Shown: piece by piece, positions 7,202 to 15,063 of the stretch | Numbering within the stretch: position 1 is the stretch's first letter | Layout: every line of letters begins with the position of its first letter | Assembly: GCF_003387355.1 (NCBI RefSeq) | Contig: NZ_QUNH01000002.1 | Span: 785,606 to 849,605 of the forward strand | Source of the DNA: Winogradskyella sediminis | Lineage (GTDB): Bacteria; Bacteroidota; Bacteroidia; Flavobacteriales; Flavobacteriaceae | Length of the DNA: 64,000 nt | Direction: 5' to 3' | The notes under the pieces: generated by a model | The model's input: only the letters and a program-made list of their open reading frames with translations | Told to the model about the DNA's origin: nothing | Database searches by the model: none | Translations under genes and position numbers: made by a program

Positions 7202-7948
7202 ATGCAAGCGGTTTCCTCTGTACTTTTAAAAACCATTAAAGAATTACAGGCTTTACCAAGTTTGTCTAAATTTGCCTTGGCTGGTGGTACTAATTTAGCT
7301 TTACGCTTTAATCATCGCATATCTGAAGATATTGACCTATTTTCTACAGAAATTATCGGTATAAAAGGCTTTAAATCTATCGAAAAAGAAGCAAAAGCTT
7401 TTTATGGTAAAAACCTAACAAATGTTATTTATCCAGTTAATATAAATGACCAGTTTGTAGACCTTCGTTTTTATATATCAAAAGGTGATGTTACTATAAA
7501 AATTGACATTATTCAAAATATGAAGGCTTTATATCCTGTTGAAGTCTTTAAAGAAATAAGATGTTATAATGTAGTGGATATTGGATTGTTCAAATTAATA
7601 AGTTGTTCTAACAGACCAGCCAAAAAAGATATTTACGATTTAGACCATATTACAGAGTCAAATAACCTTATCGATTTATATAAACTATTACAAGAGAAGA
7701 AAGCAAAATTTAACAAAGATACCGATAGAAACATCTTTGATTTAGATGAAGAACCAGACCCAATAGATAATCCTCACTTATTGTTGCTATTTGATAGAAG
7801 AATGGCATCAAAACAAAAAATGCGTCACTCTCACGATAATATATTACACGTAGAAGGTAGTAAATCTTGGCAAATGGCAAGTATTCATTGGCGTATGAAG
7901 GTAAGGCGTTTATATGCATCAATAGGAATTGAATATCCCAAGTTATAA
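7202..7948 (+). CDS. AbiEii-like nucleotidyltransferase toxin 2
   Basis: This 248-aa protein carries KFALAGGTNLALRFNHRISE and then DIDLF, the GG...DxD motif of AbiEii-type nucleotidyltransferases. A later segment, FKLISCSNRPAKKDIYDLDH, gives the R/KDxxD motif. It differs clearly from toxin 1, so this is not a recent duplication. The C-terminal part (about 185-248: HSHDNILHVEGSKSWQ) is extra and rich in His and Trp. It follows the DUF6922-like gene by two bases, so the two form a bicistron. Confidence 0.8.
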   Translation: MQAVSSVLLKTIKELQALPSLSKFALAGGTNLALRFNHRISEDIDLFSTEIIGIKGFKSIEKEAKAFYGKNLTNVIYPVNINDQFVDLRFYISKGDVTIKIDIIQNMKALYPVEVFKEIRCYNVVDIGLFKLISCSNRPAKKDIYDLDHITESNNLIDLYKLLQEKKAKFNKDTDRNIFDLDEEPDPIDNPHLLLLFDRRMASKQKMRHSHDNILHVEGSKSWQMASIHWRMKVRRLYASIGIEYPKL

Positions 7949-8708
7949 GTCCCCACTACAAGCACTTGCGTTTCCGTTTGTTTCGTTGCTCTTCACGCAC
8001 GCAATCACAAGAGCTTCCGTTCCCCACAGTACAAGTTGCAATATTTTCCGCACCTTGCTACCGCAAGACGCTACAAAATTCCAACCTGTACTTTAGCCTT
8101 TGCGCTCAATTCCGTAAGAGCAGGTAAAGCGGTGTTCGTCAGCTGTTCCATTTTGTTCCATAAAGCATAATCACAAATACTCTCGTTGGTCGTATTGGTG
8201 CTTACCATATATAGCACTACTGCGGTGACACATCCTCGTTAGCACTATATATTTGCTTTATTTCACACACTACACAACTGCCTCACCCGTAGCTACTCTT
8301 GCACCCCAAACCCCAATAAGGTGTTCGCTTGTAGCTCACAAAACATAAATTGGGGTACAACCGCTACTTAATAATTTGGCTCGCCTGCTGTTCGCTTCGG
8401 GCTAATCGGGTTGTCACTGTTTTTGAGTAGCACACTTCATAATTAAATTAACAATTGAAATAATAAGTCAAGTTAATAAACAACATCCGAATCAAAAACA
8501 CCGCCAACCCTGCGTGTAACACGTAGTTATGGCAGCTTTACGCTAAAGCTTCAAGCTATCCACCATAACACCCTTGCTCAACTCGCTGGCGGCTCGCTTT
8601 ATAGTTACAGCAATCCATTCTCGCTGCGCTTCATTCCTTGCTGTACTATAGCTGCGCTTGTTTACCTGCTCAAGAAAATTTCATAAATTGTAGACTTTAT
8701 ATACATAT
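7949..8708 (+). other. Structured non-coding stretch of the island
   Basis: These 760 bases have no convincing ORF on either strand and are visibly richer in G and C than the flanks. Inverted repeats include AGCTTTA-cgc-TAAAGCT at 8534-8550, enclosed by TTATGG (8527) and CCATAA (8563). Another pair is TATAGTTACAGCAA (8600-8613) with TTGCTGTACTATA (8638-8650), which needs one bulge. A third is ATATATAG/CTATATAT near 8208-8252. Possible roles include an origin of transfer, a replication region or a structured RNA. I cannot assign one. Confidence 0.5.
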
Positions 8709-9824
8709 ATGATTTTAGAATACAATATTATTTTTTTAGACACCAATGTTTTTCAAAGTGAGAATTTTACTGAGGGTAAAAAACTTAATCAATTATTGGA
8801 TCAGTCAATTGAAGAAGGAATACAAGTTAAAATAGTAGATATTACATATCAAGAATGTTTGAAACGTATTCAGGAAAATTTAATTAAAGCTAAAACAGCT
8901 TTTAAAAAAGCTTCTGCATTATTAAACAAAGAAGGTAATTTATTAAGGCAAACTGAAAAATATAAACAATTTTATTCTATTCCTAAAGTTGAAATTGAAT
9001 CAGATTTCATTGAATTGAAGAACCATTTTGATTCTTTTTTAAAAGAAAAAAATATAGAAATTATATCATCTGAAATAGCAAATCATAATGAAGTCTTTAA
9101 ACTGTATTTTGATAAAAAATCCCCTTTTGGTACAGGTCAAAAAAAGGATGAATTTCCAGATGCTTTTATTTTAAATACTATAGAACATTGGTGCGATATA
9201 AATATGTCTGGTGCATTTGTGATTTCTTCGGATAATGATATGTTGAGTTATGTTTCAAAGAGTTTTGAGGTCATCAATGGGATTGGACAGATGTTAAATG
9301 TATTTGTTAACGCAAGCAATTACTACAAAGCCGTTTATGGTATTTTATCTTCAAATTTAAACCTAGCTATAGATGAATTAAAAGAATCTATTGATGATTA
9401 CACAGATAATTTTTCGATACTACTTTATGAAAGATTGTTATCTGACCCATACTATGTAGAATTGGAATATGGCTTGGGTGAAATTTTAAATTTTGAGGTT
9501 TCTTCATTAATTATAACATCTTTAGAGGAAAACTTGGTTCAAATGGATATTAGAGCTAAAGTAGATTTACAATTACCATTAACTTATAATGATTTATCAA
9601 TGGCTCATTATGATAGTGAAGACGATAGATATTGGAACGTAACCCACGTTTCTGAAAATAGTATTTATAGATTAGATTTATTGCTTCCTGCCGAGTTTGA
9701 GTTTGAAATAGATGAAAGAGAAGTAATAAATTTCAGTTTAGGTACTCTCTATGATTATAAGCTTGTAGGTTACGAAAAAATTGAAGAAAATATTCAAGAA
9801 CGCTCAGAGTTTTCCGATTGGTAA
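8709..9824 (+). CDS. PIN-domain protein (DUF4935-like)
   Basis: This is a 371-aa protein with an N-terminal PIN-like nuclease domain. Acidic residues expected to bind metal are seen in IIFLDTNVF (residues 7-15), the Glu of TYQECLKRI (about 55), DEFPDAFIL (about 150-158) and VISSDNDM (about 173-180). The C-terminal half (about 200-371) is of unknown type and may be a sensor. The large PIN/DUF4935 architecture differs from small VapC toxins and is seen in stand-alone defence or RNA-cleaving proteins. No antitoxin gene adjoins it. The start ATG is at the first codon after TATATACATAT. Confidence 0.75.
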   Translation: MILEYNIIFLDTNVFQSENFTEGKKLNQLLDQSIEEGIQVKIVDITYQECLKRIQENLIKAKTAFKKASALLNKEGNLLRQTEKYKQFYSIPKVEIESDFIELKNHFDSFLKEKNIEIISSEIANHNEVFKLYFDKKSPFGTGQKKDEFPDAFILNTIEHWCDINMSGAFVISSDNDMLSYVSKSFEVINGIGQMLNVFVNASNYYKAVYGILSSNLNLAIDELKESIDDYTDNFSILLYERLLSDPYYVELEYGLGEILNFEVSSLIITSLEENLVQMDIRAKVDLQLPLTYNDLSMAHYDSEDDRYWNVTHVSENSIYRLDLLLPAEFEFEIDEREVINFSLGTLYDYKLVGYEKIEENIQERSEFSDW

Positions 9825-9888
9825 AAACAAAAAAAAGACCACAAATTTAGCTGGCTTTCATAAGCCAACGCTATATGCCGAAAAGGTC

Positions 9889-9904
9889 AAGCCCTTCGGG
9901 TTTT
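9889..9904 (+). terminator. Short hairpin with T run after the PIN gene
   Basis: AAGCCC-ttc-GGGTTT forms a six-base stem with one G-T pair, followed by TTTT (the stem end is counted in). It lies 65 bases after the PIN gene stop. It is short, so confidence is low. A separate TGGCTT/AAGCCA stem at 9852-9867 lies closer to the stop but lacks a T run. Confidence 0.35.
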
Positions 9905-10204
9905 GAAAAAAATATTGCACCTATCTCGGTGCATTTTTCAAAAACCTTTTCTTGCAGCAATATTTTTCACTAAAAACCTTGTCGCCATAGCCATCGCCTG
10001 CAAGTTATTTGTTTTCTTTTTTTCGTTTTCTTTTTTAAAAATTATAAAGGTTTGGGGTTCGTTTCATTTTGCGACAATAGGGGCTAAACGATGCTGAAAA
10101 GTTCTATAAGGCATCAATTTTGCGTATACTTGATGAAAGGGTAATTTACTCGAATCAAGTCCGTACCAAATCCGAATGAACGTTAATTTAAATTTATAAA
10201 TGTT
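9905..10204 (+). other. Intergenic region with one hairpin
   Basis: This is non-coding. TGCACC-tatctc-GGTGCA at 9916-9933 is a clean stem, extended by A-rich and T-rich flanks that also pair. The rest is pyrimidine-rich with no gene I can support. It may hold the promoter of the DUF6266 gene, but no TAnnTTTG box is clear. Confidence 0.4.
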
Positions 10205-10846
10205 ATGGGTGTTATTTCACAAGGAATCCTTGGCGGTGTATCAGGGAAAGTAGGAAACGTAGTTGGTGCTTCTTGGAAAGGTATTGACTATTTGAGAATT
10301 AAGCCTTCTAACGTGGCTAATCCACGTACGGAAGGGCAAGTAAGTCAAAGAACAAAATTTGCGCTTACGTTAAGTTATTTACAGCCTAATTTAGGCTTTA
10401 TTAAAGTGGGTTACAAAGGCTATGCAGTACAAAAAACAGAGTTTAATGCTGCGATGTCTTATGTGCTAAACAATGCAGTAGGGGGTACTGCACCAAACTT
10501 TACTATAGACTATTCTTTAGCTCTTTTAAGTAGAGGAAACTTATCAAGTCCATTAAACCCTACAACAGATTTAACCACAGCAGGGCAAGTAACATTTACT
10601 TGGGATGATAACTCGGCAGAAGGTAATGCAAATGCTACTGATAAAGCTATGGTGTTGGTTTATAATCCGGGTAAAAAAGAGTCAATGTATATTCTTGATG
10701 GTGCAGATAGAACAACAGGTTCTCAAACAATTACAATTCCTTCAACTTATGCAGGAGACACAGTAGAGCTTTTTATGGCATTTGTTTCAGCAGATGGTAG
10801 CCAAGTATCAAACAGTATCTATTTAGACTCTGGTACGGCAGCTTAA
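10205..10846 (+). CDS. DUF6266-family protein
   Basis: This 213-aa protein starts GVISQGILGGVSGKVGNVVG and continues with GIDYLRIKP and NPRTEGQVSQR, which I recognise as the DUF6266 family of Bacteroidota. The second half is beta-rich and resembles an Ig-like or fibronectin-like fold (VTFTWDDNS, AMVLVYNP, VELFMAFVSADG). No signal peptide is seen. Function is unknown. It is the last gene of the island, with its own terminator, and has codon usage less AT-biased than the toxin genes. Confidence 0.75.
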   Translation: MGVISQGILGGVSGKVGNVVGASWKGIDYLRIKPSNVANPRTEGQVSQRTKFALTLSYLQPNLGFIKVGYKGYAVQKTEFNAAMSYVLNNAVGGTAPNFTIDYSLALLSRGNLSSPLNPTTDLTTAGQVTFTWDDNSAEGNANATDKAMVLVYNPGKKESMYILDGADRTTGSQTITIPSTYAGDTVELFMAFVSADGSQVSNSIYLDSGTAA

Positions 10847-10868
10847 ACGCTTCTGAATAGATATTTAA

Positions 10869-10896
10869 AACCGTTTCCTTTGGAAGCGGTTTTTTT
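10869..10896 (+). terminator. Rho-independent terminator after the DUF6266 gene
   Basis: AACCGTTTCC-ttt-GGAAGCGGTT makes a ten-base stem with one G-T pair, followed by a run of T. It lies 23 bases after the stop codon at 10846. Confidence 0.85.
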
Positions 10897-10981
10897 GTTT
10901 AAAATAGTTATTTTAGCACAAGATAAATAGATCATCTAATTGTTAATATTTGTTATATAAATACCCTTATTTATACTGAAA

Positions 10982-11001
10982 TGTTGCCTATTTGTTGCCC
11001 A
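10982..11001 (+). repeat. Right-end copy of the arm-like repeat
   Basis: TGTTGCCTATTTGTTGCCCA differs from bases 771-790 by one base and has the same orientation. It contains two TGTTGCC units. It lies about 40 bases inside the proposed right end of the island. Confidence 0.6.
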
Positions 11002-11037
11002 ATCTTTTGTAAATACTATAAACAAAGAGTTTTTACT

Positions 11038-11055
11038 TTTTGTATTGAAAAATGA
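11038..11055 (+). other. Putative attR: decayed copy of the mnmE 3' end
   Basis: TTTTGTATTGAAAAATGA aligns without gaps to the last 18 bases of mnmE, with eleven identities and seven transitions. Read in frame it would encode FCIEK and a stop. It fits the displaced original 3' end drifting after island insertion. The AT-rich setting means a chance match is possible. Confidence 0.4.
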
Positions 11056-11130
11056 GATTAAACACAATGTTTTTTTTAGGCTTATTTAAATCATTTAGTC
11101 TTCGTTTTATAAATGATTAAGTAGAGGGTT

Positions 11131-11994
11131 CTATTTTAAATAATCTAGTGTGTTAACCATTTCAAATTTAGGGCTTCTTCTCATAAATTCTCTTAAAAAA
11201 GCGGTATGAGCCGTTCCCATAATTATAAATACTCTATCGTTTTTTGTCATTGGGATTCTGTTGAGGTTAGAGTATATTTTCATATTTCTGTGATAGAACA
11301 CGGCAGCAGCATCGGCACCTTCAAATCCATTATCTATACCTACGTAGAGCAATTTGTCTGCATTGGTATTAATTGAGTAGTCGAGATGTATTGGTTCGTT
11401 ACATAATTTTAATTTTTCTATTAGAGATAGCTCGTTATATTTCGCTTCGCGTTTTGCTATTTCGGGATAGCCTTTAAACGGCTCGTTTGTAAGTTGCAAA
11501 TACGTTTCTGCATCAATGGAATTTTCGAGATCAGGACTGTTTTCTATGAAGTCTCCAACACTATAATTATAGCCCATATGATTATCTATTCCGTAGATCT
11601 TTTTTACATTGCTTAATCTACCTACGTCAAAACCAATCATACTACTTTCTCCGTAATTGGTATTTAATGTGGTTGGGTTTTCTAAAAATTCTTGATAGGC
11701 TTTATTTATCTCGTTATTAAATTTTGGTAAGTTTTCAATGCATATGATGGTAGGTTTAAACTGCGCTAACATTTTAGAAATTTCTCTTACTTCTTTCTGT
11801 GCTTCCTCACTATGTTCGTTAAATTCAGTTTTGTTAGCATCTGGAGTATAACCAAAATGGAATGTTCCGAAGTTTAAAACTTTAATTTTATCCTGATTTT
11901 GTTCAGTTTGGGTTTCCTCATGTAATTCATTTGTATTATCTTTTGTATGACAACTACAGCATAAAAGACATAGCATAAGTACTATTTGCTTCAT
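11131..11994 (-). CDS. DUF5694-family lipoprotein, TraB/TIKI-like
   Basis: A 287-aa protein with a lipoprotein signal peptide (MKQIVLMLCLLCCSC, several possible lipobox Cys). It has VLNFGTFHFGYTPD near residue 40, a conserved EN pair in IICIENLPK, and GTAHTAFLREFMRRSP near the C-terminus. The GxxH motifs and spacing resemble the TraB/TIKI/GumN metal-dependent hydrolase fold, and the family is DUF5694. It should face the periplasm or the cell surface. It is the first gene after the island and is transcribed toward it. Confidence 0.75.
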   Translation of the reverse strand: MKQIVLMLCLLCCSCHTKDNTNELHEETQTEQNQDKIKVLNFGTFHFGYTPDANKTEFNEHSEEAQKEVREISKMLAQFKPTIICIENLPKFNNEINKAYQEFLENPTTLNTNYGESSMIGFDVGRLSNVKKIYGIDNHMGYNYSVGDFIENSPDLENSIDAETYLQLTNEPFKGYPEIAKREAKYNELSLIEKLKLCNEPIHLDYSINTNADKLLYVGIDNGFEGADAAAVFYHRNMKIYSNLNRIPMTKNDRVFIIMGTAHTAFLREFMRRSPKFEMVNTLDYLK

Positions 11995-12309
11995 AGTGTG
12001 AGAATTGATTTTGATGATGATTTTGTTACGTAATTTAGCAAATAATTTACAGTTAGAAAGTCTGCGAATAAATATAGTAAGTGTACTCTAATTACTAATA
12101 GGTTAAAAATGCTAGCACACCTTTATGTTATAGCTATTATTTTTCAATCTTATTTTACTAAAAATACACTCTTTTCAGTATTTGATTATTAATTGAATAT
12201 TGGGAAATGGACTTAATTTTTCACATTTAGTAAAGTCATTTTAAACTTGTCTACTCCGGTTGTTCATTTGAAATTAAAAAACAACTATTCTAATACTTTA
12301 TTAAACAAT
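11995..12309. other. Intergenic region with a decayed cassette repeat
   Basis: This is non-coding. Bases 12026-12067 (TTACGTAATTTAGCAAATAA, then AGAAAGTCTGCGAA) match the left-central part of the palindromic repeats found at 15-32 kb, but the right half and outer boxes are missing. It probably is a remnant of one of those repeats. The minus-strand promoter for the DUF5694 gene must also lie here. Confidence 0.45.
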
Positions 12310-12335
12310 AAAACCCCGGAATTTCCGAGGTTTTA
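12310..12335 (-). terminator. Terminator after the aldehyde dehydrogenase gene
   Basis: AAAACCCCGGAA and TTCCGAGGTTTT pair with one internal mismatch and give runs of T on both strands. It lies 25 bases beyond the stop of the minus-strand dehydrogenase gene. Confidence 0.75.
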
Positions 12336-12359
12336 TGAGAACTAATTTTGAGGTTTCAA

Positions 12360-13862
12360 TTAAAAGAAGCCCATTGGTTTTTTGTCGTAAGAGATTAACA
12401 TGTTTTTTACAACACGGTAATGATCTAAGGCCATTTTGTGGTTTTCACGACCAAAACCAGATTCTTTAACACCACCAAAAGGAGCGTGCGCAGGATAGGT
12501 ATTGTATTGGTTAACCCAAACTCTACCAGCTTTTATTGAACGTGGTACTTGATATAATTCGTGAGCATCACGAGACCAAACACCAGCACCTAAACCGTAA
12601 GGTGTATCGTTTGCAATAGCGATTGCTTCTTCAGTAGTTTTAAAGGTTGTTAATGCTACTACAGGTCCAAAAATTTCTTCTTGGAATACACGCATTTTGT
12701 TATCTCCTTTTAAAACGGTTGGTTGTACATAGTAACCATCAGCTAATTCGCCTTCATAATTCCCAGCTTCACCACCAGCTAATACCGCTGCACCTTCTTC
12801 AATACCAATTTTAATATAGTTTAATATTTTTTCGTATTGCTCTTTAGATACCTGAGAGCCAATCATGGTTTCTGGATCTAACGGGTTACCTGGTTTTACT
12901 AATTTTAGACGTTCTTGCATTTTTTCTACAAAACGATCAGCAATATCTTCGTGTACTAAAATACGCGATGGAGAGGTACAAATTTCACCTTGATTTAAGG
13001 CAAACATTAATGCTCCTTCTATAGCTTTACTAAAGAATTCATCATCTTGATCAGCTACAGATGGGAAGAAAATGTTAGGAGATTTACCACCTAATTCCAT
13101 AGTTACAGGAATAATATTTTCTGCTGCATTATGTAATACAGTACGTCCTGTTTCTGTAGAACCTGTAAATGACAATTTTGCAATTCTCTTAGATGTAGCT
13201 AAAGCTGCACCAGCTTCTTTACCAAAACCAGTAACAATGTTTAATACACCAGCTGGTAAAATATCACCAATTAATTCCATTAAAGCCATAACACTGGTAG
13301 GTGTTTGTTCTGCTGGTTTTACAACTGCAGTACAACCTGCGGCTAAAGCTGGAGCAATTTTCCAGGCTAACATTAACATTGGGAAGTTCCAAGGAATAAT
13401 TTCGCCCACAACACCAACTGGTTCATGTAGAACTATACTAACGGTATCTTTATCGTGTTCTGAAATACTCCCTTCATCTGCACGAATAACTCCTGCAAAA
13501 TAACGGAAATGATCTATACAGTAAGGAATATCTGCAGCACGAGCTTCACGAATTGGCTTACCATTATCAATGGTTTCTAAGGTTGCTAAATACTCTAAGT
13601 TATCTTCCATAACTTGAGCAATTTTTAATAACGCATTACTACGTTCTGTAGCAGAGGAGTTACTCCACTCCGGAAACGCTTCGTGAGCTGCATCTAAAGC
13701 AAGATCTATATCTTCTTGTGTTGATCTTGCTGCTTGTGTAAATACTTTACCATCTACAGGAGATCTGTTTTCAAAATATTGCCCTTTAATAGGGTCCATA
13801 AATTTACCTCCAATAAAGTTTCCGTATCTTTCTTTAAATTCGGGTTTTGTTACATTTGCCAT
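12360..13862 (-). CDS. NAD(P)-dependent aldehyde dehydrogenase (ExaC/AcoD type)
   Basis: This 500-aa cytosolic enzyme oxidises aldehydes to carboxylic acids. Motifs include VGEIIPWNFPMLM, KPAEQTP (cofactor Lys), FTGSTETG, the general base Glu in MELGGKSPN, and the nucleophile Cys in NQGEICTSPSR. The C-terminus has the typical PFGGVKESGFGRE and ends in GFF. Length is normal. The GEICTSPSR version and overall sequence place it near acetaldehyde/chloroacetaldehyde dehydrogenases such as ExaC and AcoD. The AraC-type gene 210 bases upstream on the same strand and the paired GGTTCAA sites between them suggest induction by that regulator. Confidence 0.95.
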   Translation of the reverse strand: MANVTKPEFKERYGNFIGGKFMDPIKGQYFENRSPVDGKVFTQAARSTQEDIDLALDAAHEAFPEWSNSSATERSNALLKIAQVMEDNLEYLATLETIDNGKPIREARAADIPYCIDHFRYFAGVIRADEGSISEHDKDTVSIVLHEPVGVVGEIIPWNFPMLMLAWKIAPALAAGCTAVVKPAEQTPTSVMALMELIGDILPAGVLNIVTGFGKEAGAALATSKRIAKLSFTGSTETGRTVLHNAAENIIPVTMELGGKSPNIFFPSVADQDDEFFSKAIEGALMFALNQGEICTSPSRILVHEDIADRFVEKMQERLKLVKPGNPLDPETMIGSQVSKEQYEKILNYIKIGIEEGAAVLAGGEAGNYEGELADGYYVQPTVLKGDNKMRVFQEEIFGPVVALTTFKTTEEAIAIANDTPYGLGAGVWSRDAHELYQVPRSIKAGRVWVNQYNTYPAHAPFGGVKESGFGRENHKMALDHYRVVKNMLISYDKKPMGFF

Positions 13863-13923
13863 ATTACTATTTTTTTAATTTTTTAAATTCTGCTTGAAAA
13901 AACAAGCGTTTGTAATTATGGTA

Positions 13924-13991
13924 CAAATGTAGAATGGAGAAGAAGCTTCTTATTTATTGATATGGTTCAATAACTTATGAAAACGGTTCAA
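13924..13991 (-). promoter_or_regulatory. Promoter and AraC-type direct-repeat operator for ald
   Basis: On the minus strand TACATTTG (13931-13924) matches the Bacteroidota -7 box, about 62 bases before the dehydrogenase ATG. Further upstream two GGTTCAA copies (plus-strand reading, 13964-13970 and 13985-13991) are spaced 21 bp start to start, the usual spacing for the two subsites of an AraC/XylS activator. The proximal one ends near the expected -33 region, as in activator-dependent promoters. Confidence 0.6.
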
Positions 13992-14072
13992 CTTACTTTT
14001 TTTAATGTTAAACAAATATTAAAATATATATAACTAACTAATAATCAGTATTTTGTGAAATGTCTATGTTTT

Positions 14073-14906
14073 TTATATTTCTGTTGGACTAATTCCGAAC
14101 TTGTTTTTAAAGGCTACACTAAAGTTAGACAGATTATTGTAACCCACTTCTAAATAGATGTCTGAGGCTTTTAAATCACCTCCTTGTAAAAGTTCTTTAG
14201 CCTTTTGTAGTCGTTTATCTTTTAGCCATTTTCCAGGGGCTTCTTTATACTCGGCAGTAAAATGTCTTTTAAACGTAGACAAACTCATATTGCATAAAAA
14301 TGCAATTTCTTCGAGCTTTAAGTTAGAATGGATATGATCTTCTACAATGTTTTTGAATGGTGACACCTCTTTAGATATTAAAGCGTGCAGGTAATGCTCA
14401 AATTCCTTACCATGTTTGTCTAATAGATACAGTAATATTTCTTCAAATTTTAGTGATAACATGGCATCGCAATAGTCACTATTTTCAAACATTTTAGCCG
14501 ATAGTGAACTTATAAAGGAAGCAATATAATCATCATTTTCAATAACAAAATAAGGTACTTTTTCTTGGTAAGGCTTTACATCTTTGGTGTACTTGCTTAA
14601 AAAATCGGTGAGTTTTTTTTCTGAAAAAAAGAAGAGTTTACAATAGTAAATCGCTTCGGTATCTAGCAACTCTGTCCAAAGCCAGTTTCCTTTTTTTAAT
14701 AGTAAAGACTGTTCGCTATTAACTGCTTTAGAGGTGTTTGCAAAATGTACTTGCTTTTTTCCTACTTGAAGAAAGCTAAACATATTCATGCTTAAATTCA
14801 CTTTGCTTTTAACAACATCGTTAGTCATTTTAAAATCGTAAACAAATACGTCGGGATTTTCTTTTTTATTCTCAATATAGATTTCAGGTATGTTTTCTAT
14901 TGACAT
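14073..14906 (-). CDS. AraC-family transcriptional regulator
   Basis: A 277-aa regulator with an N-terminal ligand or effector domain (about 1-175) and a C-terminal double helix-turn-helix. The HTH reads LKLEEIAFLCNMSLSTFKRH, then FTAEYKEAPGKWLKDKRL and VGYNNLSNFSVAFKNKFGIS, which is the complete AraC signature. It probably activates the aldehyde dehydrogenase gene downstream through the GGTTCAA repeats. The ORF is open for six more codons (MLKKIN), but MSIENIP at 14906 follows the usual start of this family; either is possible. Confidence 0.88.
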   Translation of the reverse strand: MSIENIPEIYIENKKENPDVFVYDFKMTNDVVKSKVNLSMNMFSFLQVGKKQVHFANTSKAVNSEQSLLLKKGNWLWTELLDTEAIYYCKLFFFSEKKLTDFLSKYTKDVKPYQEKVPYFVIENDDYIASFISSLSAKMFENSDYCDAMLSLKFEEILLYLLDKHGKEFEHYLHALISKEVSPFKNIVEDHIHSNLKLEEIAFLCNMSLSTFKRHFTAEYKEAPGKWLKDKRLQKAKELLQGGDLKASDIYLEVGYNNLSNFSVAFKNKFGISPTEI

Positions 14907-14943
14907 ATTTATTTTTTTAAGCATGTAGAGAATGGAATAGCAT

Positions 14944-15048
14944 ACAGCTAATTATTTTTTTTATTTATGAATTAGCGTTAAAATTACAAAAATTCAATAA
15001 CCACAAGTTTTAGTGTTTTGTAGCTATTGAATTTTTACACGTTAGCAA
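14944..15048 (-). repeat. Weak cassette-type repeat, left end of the array
   Basis: The right edge is TACACGTTAGCAACCC, like the right boundary of the better repeats. Inside, AAATTCAATA (about 14990) pairs with TATTGAATTT (about 15026). The left side has CAGCTAATTA. TTAGCAAC at the right edge is the reverse complement of GTTGCTAA at 15998-16005, after the next gene, as in the other units. The internal sequence is otherwise unrelated. Confidence 0.4.
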
Positions 15049-15063
15049 CCCTTAGTTGATGTT

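Noticed and set aside
9903-10097. 64-aa ORF on the plus strand
   Set aside because: It overlaps a hairpin and a pyrimidine-rich stretch, is low-complexity (mostly Phe, Ser, Lys), and has no ribosome site or family match.
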